NCBI GenBank assembly: GCA_963678395.1
Contig: OY782827.1
Coordinates: 124,001-188,000 of the forward strand
Length of the DNA stretch: 64,000 nt
Reading direction: 5' to 3'
From: JAAYAE01 sp963678395
Lineage (GTDB): Bacteria; Bacillota; Negativicutes; Acidaminococcales; Acidaminococcaceae
Shown here in pieces: positions 9,922-16,828 of this stretch. A model generated the notes under the pieces. It was given only the letters and a program-made list of their open reading frames with translations, made no database searches and had not been told where the DNA came from. A program made the translations under genes and the position numbers. Each line of letters opens with the position of its first letter. Within the stretch, counting starts at the first letter, position 1.

Positions 9922-9999
9922 CAGCCAACAGTGAAAGCTGCTATAAAAGGGAAAGAATTAGAGCGGTCACTTGTGTAAATAAGTGGTGCGCTCTATTTT
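9922..9999 (+). ncRNA. Structured leader or small RNA with terminator-like hairpin
   Basis: Downstream of the promoter are two hairpins. The first has GCAGC/GCTGC arms (about 9930-9952). The second is an imperfect stem (AGAGCG..CACTT with AAGTGG..GCTCT, 9959-9994) followed by ATTTTTA. This could be a small RNA of about 80 bases or an attenuator for the small gene that starts 28 bases later. I do not recognise a known RNA family. Confidence 0.4.
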
Positions 10000-10027
10000 T
10001 ACTAACACGGAAAGGAAGTGCATAATC

Positions 10028-10147
10028 ATGGGAGATAAGAATCCTAAGAAGGCCCCAAAGCCAAAGAAAAATGCTAAGCAGGCACATGCAAATCATTTAC
10101 CTGATCCGGAGCCGGAAGTAGTCAAAAAAGAAAAGAAAACTTATTAA
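10028..10147 (+). CDS. Small basic proline/lysine-rich protein, 39 residues
   Basis: An ATG with a strong ribosome site, GGAAAGGAAG, opens a 39-codon frame ending at TAA 10147. The product begins MGDKNPKKAPKPKKNAKQ and is very rich in lysine and proline in its first half, with an acidic PDPEPE patch later. It has no membrane segment. Promoter, leader, ribosome site and a strong terminator frame it as a stand-alone transcript, which argues that it is real. Function unknown; such composition would suit nucleic-acid or ribosome contact, but that is only inference. Confidence 0.65.
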   Translation: MGDKNPKKAPKPKKNAKQAHANHLPDPEPEVVKKEKKTY

Positions 10148-10154
10148 GATGGAT

Positions 10155-10189
10155 AAAGAGCACATCCTTTTGCAGGATGTGCTCTTTTT
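10155..10189 (+). terminator. Rho-independent terminator of the small gene
   Basis: Perfect 13-bp stem 10155-10167 with 10175-10187, ending in five T. Confidence 0.9.
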
Positions 10190-10253
10190 ATAGAAATTAT
10201 TATATAATTATGCTAAAATTAGCAGATAGATTAATTTTGGAGGCTATAATTGT

Positions 10254-11723
10254 ATGGATTTCATAAAAGATATAGACGTAGTAGTTATCGGTGGAGGAGT
10301 TATAGGTACCGCTATTTTGCGTGAGCTGTCAAAATATTCTCTAAAGTGCATATTGATAGAAAAAGAGCCTGATTTAGCTTTAGGAACTACAAAGGCTAAT
10401 AGTGCTATTATTCATTCTGGATTTGACGCACCTTTTGGCACACAAAAAGCACTAACTAATGTTAGGGGAAATAGGCTTTACCACGAATTGCAAAATCAGT
10501 TGGGACTAGACATAAAATGGTTAGGATCATTGGTAGTAGCTGTAAATGAAGAGGAAATGGTAACTTTAAAAGATTTATTGGCTCGCGGGATAAAAAACGG
10601 TGTTAAAAATTTGGAGCTTTTGGATCGCGAGGCTACTTTAGCAAAAGAGCCAAATTTGAAGCAGGATATCAAAGGGTCTTTGTGGGCACCTACTGCAGGT
10701 GTTTGCTGGCCGTTTGGCATAGCATTGTCTTTTGCTCGTTGTGCAGTACAAAATGGAGCTGAAGTATTGACTGCTTGTGCAGCAAAAAAAAATTTTAACT
10801 AAGGACGATAAGGTAGTAGGTGTTGAGACTTCTTTAGGTAATATTAAGGCAAAATATGTAATCAATGCGGCTGGTCTTGCTGCAGACAAAATTGCGGCTA
10901 CGGCAGGAGATACCAGTTTTATTATTCATCCTCGTAAAGGAGAATATATTTTATTTGATAAAACCGCTAGTGCTAACTTGGTTAATGGAATAGTTTTTCC
11001 TACTCCCACTAAAAAATCCAAGGGCATCTTAATTTGCACAACTGTTCATGGTAATACTTTTATCGGACCTAATGCTCATGATCAAGAGGATGTGGAAGAT
11101 AAGTCGACAACAAGTGTAGGTATGGATGAAATAATTGCTTCATCGCAAAAACTTATAGATAAAATACCGTTAGGGGCTGCCATTACAGAATTTAGTGGTT
11201 TGCGAGCGGTTTCTAATACGGGAGATTTTATTATTAGAGAAGGTACAGTGAAGGGCCTAATTCATGCCGCAGGAATTCAGTCTCCAGGTTTGTCAGCTGC
11301 TCCCGCTATTGCAGAAGAAGTTGTTGAATTAATAACAGATTTTGAACCGGAGTGGATTTTAAAGCGAAATTTTAAAGCTATTGTAGCTAGAAGAAAAGTT
11401 TTTTCTGAATTAAAAATAGAGGAACAAAGTAAATTGTGCAGTGAAAACAAATTATATGGTCGTATTGTTTGCCGTTGTGAAACAGTTACCGAAGGAGAAA
11501 TAGTTGATGCTATTCATGAAACTTGTGGTGCTAGGACATTAGATGGAGTAAAGCGCAGAACTCGTGCAGGAATGGGGCGTTGCCAAGGGGGATTTTGTGT
11601 GGGCCCAAAGTTACACAGATTTTGGCGAGAGAATTAAACATTCCTCTTACAGATGTATTAAAAGAAGGCTTAGCTTCTAAAATGTTTTTTGAGAAAAAAC
11701 TAACCGGGGAGGACACCAAATAA
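10254..11723 (+). pseudogene. GlpA-like FAD-dependent oxidoreductase with BFD-type iron-sulfur domain, frameshifted twice
   Basis: The family oxidises glycerol-3-phosphate or similar hydroxyacids with FAD. The FAD fold VVIGGGVIGTAILREL is at residues 10-25, and the C-terminus has the BFD-like cysteines CRCETVTEGEIVDAI and GRCQGGFC. The frame is broken twice. At 10782-10790 a run of nine A has one A more than the frame needs. Near 11600 an extra GT in TTTTGTGTGGG shifts it again; read without it, the protein ends CGPKVTQILARELN and stops at 11723. The two insertions together add three bases, so the original frame is regained. The stop overlaps the next ATG (TAATG). Inactive unless these are sequence errors or slippage sites. 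Confidence 0.85.
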
Positions 11724-12991
11724 TGCAAGAATTAATGTATGATGTAGTAATTATTGGTGGTGGTTCGGCTGGTTTGTCAGCAGCTTATAGTGCCTATAAA
11801 AATGGCGCAGATAATATTTTAATTATTGAGCGTGATTTTGAACTAGGGGGTATTTTGCAGCAGTGTATTCATAATGGTTTTGGTTTACATCATTTTAAAG
11901 AAGAACTTACAGGGCCTGGATACGCCCAACGTTGTTTGGAATTAATTGCTAATAAAACAGAAATTACTACCATGGTTGATACTATGGTTTTAGACATCAG
12001 CGCGGAAAAAACAGTGCTTGCTGTTAGCCCTAAAGAAGGGTTAATGAAAATAACAGGAAAAACTATTATACTTACCATGGGCTGTAGAGAACGAACACGT
12101 GGGGCTATTAGAATTCCCGGTGAACGTCCTGCAGGTGTTTTTACTGCTGGAGCAGCACAACGCATGGTCAACATGGTAGGCTATCTACCAGGACAGAAAA
12201 TTGTTATTTTGGGCAGCGGTGATATTGGACTTATTATGGCTCGTCGTATGAGTTTAGAAGGATGTCAAGTACAGGCAGTATTGGAAATTTGTCCTTTTTC
12301 TAACGGACTAACGCGTAATATTGTTCAATGTTTGCAAGACTATGATATTCCCTTGTTATTAGCTCATACAATTACTAAAATTCACGGTAAAGATAGGGTA
12401 AAGGGAATAACGGTAGCAAAAGTCGATTCTAAAATGCAACCTATTGCAGGAACTGAGTTTTACATTGAATGTGATACTTTATTATTATCGGTAGGACTAA
12501 TTCCGGAAAATGAATTGTCACGAGGTTTGCATTTGGCAATGCATCCTTTAACTAATGGACCTATAGTAGATCAACGTCGTACTACTAGCATGCCTGGCGT
12601 TTATGCTGCCGGGAATGTAGTACATGTGCATGATTTAGTAGAGTTTGTTTCAGAAGAAGCTGAAATAGCCGGTAAATTTGCCGCTCTGGAAGTGCAGGGA
12701 AAATTGCATAATGATTTGCGCAAAATAGAAGTTAAAACTGGAGAAGGTATCCGTACCTGTGTTCCTCAAATATTAGATATTCCTCCAGAGGGTGAAGCGG
12801 CAAAATTATTTATGCGCGTAGGTGCTCCTGAACGTAAGGTAAAGCTAGAAATTTTAAGCGCGGGGAAAGTAATACAAAACAAGATTTTACCTGTAGCCAA
12901 ACCTAGTGAAATGATTGCTGTAGATATTTCTGCAGAAAACACAAAGCTTATGGGTTCTGAATTAATAGTCCGCTTGAGTAGGGGTGTATAA
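11723..12991 (+). CDS. GlpB-like NAD(P)/FAD-dependent oxidoreductase
   Basis: A 422-residue pyridine-nucleotide-disulfide-type flavoprotein. The FAD site DVVIIGGGSAGLSAAYSA is at the N-terminus, a second Rossmann motif VILGSGDIGLIMARRM near residue 160, and TMPGVYAAGNVVHVHDLV-like sequence closes the FAD domain near residue 295. It overlaps the GlpA-like gene and is followed by DUF1667. This trio is a common anaerobe operon that probably passes electrons from a GlpA-type dehydrogenase to a carrier. The substrate is unproven, and the GlpA partner here is frameshifted. Confidence 0.85.
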   Translation: MQELMYDVVIIGGGSAGLSAAYSAYKNGADNILIIERDFELGGILQQCIHNGFGLHHFKEELTGPGYAQRCLELIANKTEITTMVDTMVLDISAEKTVLAVSPKEGLMKITGKTIILTMGCRERTRGAIRIPGERPAGVFTAGAAQRMVNMVGYLPGQKIVILGSGDIGLIMARRMSLEGCQVQAVLEICPFSNGLTRNIVQCLQDYDIPLLLAHTITKIHGKDRVKGITVAKVDSKMQPIAGTEFYIECDTLLLSVGLIPENELSRGLHLAMHPLTNGPIVDQRRTTSMPGVYAAGNVVHVHDLVEFVSEEAEIAGKFAALEVQGKLHNDLRKIEVKTGEGIRTCVPQILDIPPEGEAAKLFMRVGAPERKVKLEILSAGKVIQNKILPVAKPSEMIAVDISAENTKLMGSELIVRLSRGV

Positions 12992-12992
12992 A

Positions 12993-13376
12993 ATGACAGT
13001 AGAAAAGCGTACAATGAATTGCATAACTTGTCCAATGGGTTGTGAGATGACAGTTACTATCGATGATGGAGTAGTAATTAACGTTGAAGGAAATAGCTGC
13101 TTGCGCGGTAAAAAATATGCGGAAGTAGAAATAACGGCTCCTAAACGGATGTTAACTTCAACTGTAAAAGTAAAAGGCGGTATATTACCCTTGTTACCTG
13201 TAGTATCACAGGAACCCTTGCCTAAGGAAAAAGTTTTGGCATGTGCTAGGGAGCTTAGAAAAATAAGCGTAGAAGCACCTATTGCTTTAGGTCAAGTTAT
13301 TTGCGGTAATATTTTGGGACTGGGAGTAAACGTAATTGCGGCAAGATCTATGAAGCAAGAAGAACAAAAGGTTTAA
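12993..13376 (+). CDS. DUF1667 protein, probable iron-sulfur partner of the flavoprotein
   Basis: About 127 residues. The N-terminal CITCPMGCEMTVTI supplies three cysteines and a fourth follows in NSCLRGKKYAEVE, consistent with an Fe-S cluster, then the family motif APKRMLTSTVKV. I chose ATG 12993, one base after the previous stop, because AGGGGTG lies eight bases before it; GTG 12984 is the in-frame alternative. Third gene of the GlpA/GlpB-like/DUF1667 operon; likely the small electron-transfer subunit. Confidence 0.8.
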   Translation: MTVEKRTMNCITCPMGCEMTVTIDDGVVINVEGNSCLRGKKYAEVEITAPKRMLTSTVKVKGGILPLLPVVSQEPLPKEKVLACARELRKISVEAPIALGQVICGNILGLGVNVIAARSMKQEEQKV

Positions 13377-13381
13377 TTTTG

Positions 13382-13411
13382 GCGGAACTTTTAAAAGTTC
13401 CGCTTTATTAT
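13382..13411 (+). terminator. Terminator of the redox operon
   Basis: Self-complementary GCGGAACTTTT/AAAAGTTCCGC at 13382-13403, then TTTATTATTA. Confidence 0.8.
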
Positions 13412-13469
13412 TACATAGATTTATAGCAAGTAGATAGCTTTATTGGTAAGGGGGGGGGCAAATAAAAAT

Positions 13470-14147
13470 ATGAAAAATAAAAATGGTGTTATTTATGGTT
13501 TGCTCAGCTATTTTTTATGGGGCATTCTGCCCATTTACTGGAGCAGTATAAAAGGTATAGATGCTTTTGAAATTTTAGCTAATCGTATAGTTTGGGCCTT
13601 GATTTTCATGATTATAGTGCTTTTGGCATTAGGAAAATGGGGTGAATTTCTACAAGAGGTTAAAAATATATGCCTAAACCGTAAAAAACTACTCACCGTT
13701 ATTGGAGCAGGTATTACAATTTTGTTTAATTAGGGAATATTTATTTGGGCCGTTAGTCAAGGACGCATCATTGAAACCAGTATGGGTTATTACATAAATC
13801 CTTTAGTTAGTGTGATGTTTGGTGTTTTTTTTCTGGGAGAAAGCTTAGATTTATGGTCAAAAATAGCTGTAGCGTTAGCAACCATTGGTGTTGGCGTTAT
13901 GATTGTTAATGTAGGGGTTTTCCCTTGGCTTTCCTTGAGTCTAGCACTGACTTTTGCTCTTTATGGTCTTCTTAAGAAAACTTTGATTGTAGATACTAAA
14001 ACAAGTATTCTTTTGGAAACACTAGTTGTCCTACCGCTGGCCTTGGGATATATTTATTATCTTTCTACTTTTGGTCATTTGCTTTCTTTTGGTTGGATTT
14101 GGGCAGGACTGCTTGTTTTTACTCTCAATCAATTTCGTAGTAAATAA
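13470..14147 (+). pseudogene. RarD-like EamA permease, decayed
   Basis: The frame from ATG 13470 reads NGVIYGLLSYFLWGILPIYW, the signature start of RarD (DMT/EamA superfamily, ten membrane spans). A TAG at 13731-13733 stands where the family has Trp (N-W-GIFIWAV), a single TGG-to-TAG change, after which the same frame continues through TSMGYYINPLVSVMFG. The frame then ends at 14147 after about 225 codons, roughly 70 short, without the last spans. A run of eight G lies upstream of the ATG. Two independent lesions make this a pseudogene; the 3' loss abuts the DnaA-box cluster. Confidence 0.85.
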
Positions 14148-14171
14148 CTACATTTTGTGGTGGTTGCATAT

Positions 14172-14337
14172 TGTGTATAATGCCCACAGACTTATCCACA
14201 GGCGGTATGTTTTGTGCATAACTTTGGTTGATAACCCTTAATAAATGCAAACAATTCGTAAATTTGCAAAAAACTGCGAAAATCACCTTAATGTTATCCA
14301 CAGGATTGGGGATAATGTGGATTAAATTTGTGCATAA
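14172..14337. promoter_or_regulatory. Cluster of five perfect DnaA boxes
   Basis: Exact TTATNCACA matches at 14172-14180 (-), 14192-14200 (+), 14213-14221 (-), 14294-14302 (+) and 14329-14337 (-), plus a one-off site at 14316-14324. An AT-rich stretch follows (14340-14400). This is denser than the visible dnaA-dnaN spacer. Genes point rightward on both sides, so it does not look like the strand-switch point of the main origin. A DnaA-titrating or regulatory cluster, like those known in Bacillus and E. coli datA, is the likeliest reading. Confidence 0.75.
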
Positions 14338-14472
14338 CTATTTGAATAGTTATTTTTAAAATACCATATATAGAAATGACATATTTTTTCCACTTAGATA
14401 AAAAATATTTGGGGAGATAAATGGCCTAATAAATTCTATAAAGTATAAATATTCTCAAATTCAAGAAAGCAG

Positions 14473-14501
14473 TTGACAAATAGTTACAATTATAGGATAA
14501 T
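14473..14501 (+). promoter_or_regulatory. Promoter of the T-box leader
   Basis: TTGACA at 14473-14478 and GATAAT at 14496-14501 with a 17-base spacer, a near-consensus promoter directly before the T-box RNA. Confidence 0.8.
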
Positions 14502-14524
14502 GTTTTTAATTTCATAGAAATATT

Positions 14525-14779
14525 AAAAAAGTGATGATTGGGAAGAAAGACAAAATGTGAACGCACAGAGAGCCGGTGGTTGGTGTAAATCGATAGAACG
14601 CATTTGTTGAGTAAATCACCCAGGAACTCGTCAGCGAAAAGGGATTCCTTAGTAGCATGATGCGTGGCAGACGCATTAGGTCTGAGCCGATTGTTGGATT
14701 GGTGCAAAGTTATAAAATAGGGTGGTACCGCGTAAACTTTACGCCCCTGTATACGTTATATGTATACAGGGGCGTTTTT
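14525..14779 (+). ncRNA. T-box riboswitch leader without a downstream target gene
   Basis: Senses uncharged tRNA and controls an intrinsic terminator. Seen: Stem I with AGAGAGCCGGTGGTTGGTG, an upper helix (AAATGTG with CGCATTT), the T-box AGGGTGGTACCGCG at 14719-14732, and a 13-bp terminator (14742-14754 with 14762-14774, then five T). The triplet after the upper helix is GTT, which would fit valine, but I am unsure of the specifier. The next genes are IS3 and IS200 transposases, not an aminoacyl-tRNA synthetase or amino-acid gene, so the leader looks stranded. Confidence 0.92.
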
Positions 14780-14910
14780 ATTATAAGACTTTAGTCTGTT
14801 TCGCTCGCAAAGCGTGAGAAACAAAAAACCACCTGCTATGTTGAAGTGGTAACATCTAAGTGGACACTTAAACCACTGGTGACTTAGTGTTATAATTTTG
14901 TAAAAAAGCG

Positions 14911-15258
14911 GTGAAAATAATGGGCCTCAAAGGTGGAAATAAGAGATATTTTAGCAAGGAATTTAAATTATCAGTTGTGCAGAGAAATTTAGCTGGCGAA
15001 AGCAGTGGGAAACTATCCAAACAACTTAATTTAGATAAATCGCTAATTTGTTACTGGGCAAGAATATATAGAGATAAAGGGGAATCTGGACTAGAATCCA
15101 AGAGACGTCCTGGAAATCCTCTTGCTACATATCAAAACAGAAAAACGCTATCCATCGAAGAACACCTTAGATATGAGCTGGCTAAAAAAGATATCGAGCT
15201 TGCAAAACTAAAAAAAATATTAGAATATCAGAGGGGGCATGTCAAGGCAGGAAATTAA
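14911..15258 (+). CDS. IS3-family transposase OrfA
   Basis: A 115-residue helix-turn-helix protein, KRYFSKEFKLSVVQRNLAGES, that recognises the element ends, followed by a C-terminal coiled segment (LRYELAKKDIELAKLKKIL). A run of eight A at 15210-15217 near its end, with the orfB frame open in the -1 register across it, fits the programmed -1 frameshift that fuses OrfA and OrfB in this family. Confidence 0.88.
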   Translation: MKIMGLKGGNKRYFSKEFKLSVVQRNLAGESSGKLSKQLNLDKSLICYWARIYRDKGESGLESKRRPGNPLATYQNRKTLSIEEHLRYELAKKDIELAKLKKILEYQRGHVKAGN

Positions 15259-15263
15259 TACGA

Positions 15264-16133
15264 TTGTATTTCGAGGCGATATTCGAATTAAGTGACCGTT
15301 ATTCTGTAGTATGGTTATGTAAACAGTTTTCGGTATCTAGAGCTGGATATTATAACTGGATAAAACATAAAAATCGTCCCAATACATATGAGTTACAGCG
15401 GCAAGAAATTATATTATTTATACGTAAAGTTCATGAAGAAAAACCCAGCTATGGCTATCGCAGAATTCGTAATCGAATTTTGAAAGATACCGGATGGCAT
15501 ATTTGTCTCCCGAGGGTGCTCTCTTGCATGCAAAGTATTGGCATCCAGTCTAAGGCACGAAAAAAGAAACACTGGGGCGGTGTTGGAAAAGAGCATAATA
15601 TCTTTAAAAATATTCTAAACCGCAATTTCACGGCTAAGAGACCATTACAAAAGGTTGTAACAGATATTACCGAATTCTACTGGCATGGCAGAAAATGCTT
15701 CTTTACATGTTACTTAGATTTATTTAATAATGAAATGGTGTCTTGGAATTTTGGTTTTCGTGAAGACCTGCCTTTTGTTCTTAAACCACTAACAGATCTC
15801 TTAGTTTTAATTGGAAAGGCTGCTGGTTCAGAGCCAACAATACTGCATTCCGATCAAGGTTCACAGTATAGCTCGCCTGCGTTCACAACGCTTTTGAAGA
15901 GATATGGCATTATCCAGAGTATGTCTCGTGCGGGAACGCCACATGATAATGCTGTTATTGAGAGTTTTTTCGGTTGGTTCAAAGAAGAATTGAACTTGGA
16001 TTTCCATTTCAAGAAAGCAAACGATATTTTTATTGTTGTTCATCAAGCTGTAGACTATTTTAATATGCAAAGGCCTGTTGCTAAACTGCAATATAAATCT
16101 CCCATACAGTTTCGTCTAGATAGGTGCAACTAA
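15264..16133 (+). CDS. IS3-family transposase OrfB (DDE integrase)
   Basis: Catalytic part of the transposase. The rve-type DDE triad is visible: D in VVTDITEFYW, D in LHSDQGSQYSS, and E in NAVIESFFGWFKEE. The N-terminal HTH_21-like segment PSYGYRRIRNRIL is intact. TTG 15264 may serve as a start, but the frame is open upstream, so most product is probably the OrfAB fusion. It looks functional and differs from the two IS3 copies at 28 and 39 kb. Confidence 0.92.
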   Translation: MYFEAIFELSDRYSVVWLCKQFSVSRAGYYNWIKHKNRPNTYELQRQEIILFIRKVHEEKPSYGYRRIRNRILKDTGWHICLPRVLSCMQSIGIQSKARKKKHWGGVGKEHNIFKNILNRNFTAKRPLQKVVTDITEFYWHGRKCFFTCYLDLFNNEMVSWNFGFREDLPFVLKPLTDLLVLIGKAAGSEPTILHSDQGSQYSSPAFTTLLKRYGIIQSMSRAGTPHDNAVIESFFGWFKEELNLDFHFKKANDIFIVVHQAVDYFNMQRPVAKLQYKSPIQFRLDRCN

Positions 16134-16205
16134 TTATTAGTGGTTATAGTGTCCTTTTTATATTGACCACTTCACATAGCGGGTGTGAGGCATTGCTTAA
16201 GCAAA

Positions 16206-16275
16206 GGACATCACGCTTCTGATATAATGGCAATTGTTCAAGTCGCTATTATACAAAAAAAGAAGGGTGATGTCC
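16206..16275 (+). promoter_or_regulatory. Long-range stem sequestering the IS200 tnpA ribosome site
   Basis: A 14-base arm at 16206-16219 pairs, with one mismatch, with 16262-16275, which holds the GAAGGG ribosome site just before ATG 16277. IS200-type elements are known to throttle transposase translation with such a 5' structure. A TATAAT at 16223-16228 lies inside the loop, so a transcript starting there would escape the stem. Confidence 0.6.
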
Positions 16276-16276
16276 T

Positions 16277-16732
16277 ATGGCAGAGAGTTTAGCACACACA
16301 AAATGGATGTGCAAGTACCACATTGTATTTACGCCAAAATATCACAGAAAGATTATCTATAATCAACTAAGATTGGATATACAACAGATAATTAAAGATC
16401 TGTGCAAATGGAAAGGAATAGAAATAATAGAAGGTCATATGATGCCTGATCACGTCCATCTGTTACTATCTATCCCACCTAAGTATAGCATATCAGCAGT
16501 GATGGGATATCTAAAGGGTAAAAGTGCAATGATGACTTTTGAAAAACACTCTAACCTAAAATACAAATTTGGTAACAGGCACTTTTGGGCTACAGGATAC
16601 TATGTTAGCACTGTGGGTCTGAACGAAGCAACAATAGCAAAATATATAAGAAAAGCCAGCAACACTGAAAACTGCTGTTGGCTTTTTGGCCTACAGAACT
16701 ATTGGAAAGTAAGCAAAATAATGCTGGCATAG
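16277..16732 (+). CDS. tnpA: IS200/IS605-type transposase TnpA (Y1 HUH) with odd C-terminus
   Basis: A single-strand DNA transposase using a catalytic tyrosine. Family motifs: YHIVFTPKYHRKIIY, the HUH metal site PDHVHLLLSIP, YLKGKSAM, and the tyrosine in FWATGYYVSTVG. Up to KYIRKAS it is normal; thereafter it reads through an inverted repeat (AAAAGCCAGCA..TGTTGGCTTTT, about 16653-16689) instead of the usual acidic tail ending in KEYEDPF-like sequence. The last 25 residues thus look replaced by the right-end hairpin, which suggests a small deletion. Core residues are present; activity is uncertain. No tnpB or omega-RNA partner is seen. Confidence 0.88.
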   Translation: MAESLAHTKWMCKYHIVFTPKYHRKIIYNQLRLDIQQIIKDLCKWKGIEIIEGHMMPDHVHLLLSIPPKYSISAVMGYLKGKSAMMTFEKHSNLKYKFGNRHFWATGYYVSTVGLNEATIAKYIRKASNTENCCWLFGLQNYWKVSKIMLA

Positions 16733-16828
16733 TATTAACATTAGCAGGAAGATATAGTTGAAATGTCGAATTTAACAGTATTTGTAGTTATTGTTAATTA
16801 CTAATAAATCGAGAAGGGGGTAGTAATA

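Larger units (their letters stand above)
14839..16176 (+). mobile_element. IS3-family element (IS150-like)
   Basis: Contains orfA and orfB below. The ends are inverted repeats: TGAAGTGGT at 14842-14850 matches ACCACTTCA at 16166-16174, with similarity continuing about 35 bases inward. Outside them, CACCTGCTATG and CATAGCGGGTG are also inverted copies, so the exact ends are uncertain by some ten bases and the target may have been a palindrome. No clear direct target repeat is seen. Confidence 0.8.

Noticed and set aside
13732..13760. Frameshift in rarD
   Set aside because: Both halves are in the same frame, so the break is a nonsense change, not an indel.
14172..14400. DnaA cluster as the main replication origin
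   Set aside because: Genes on both sides point rightward and no strand switch is seen; a titration or regulatory role is more likely. GC skew could overturn this.
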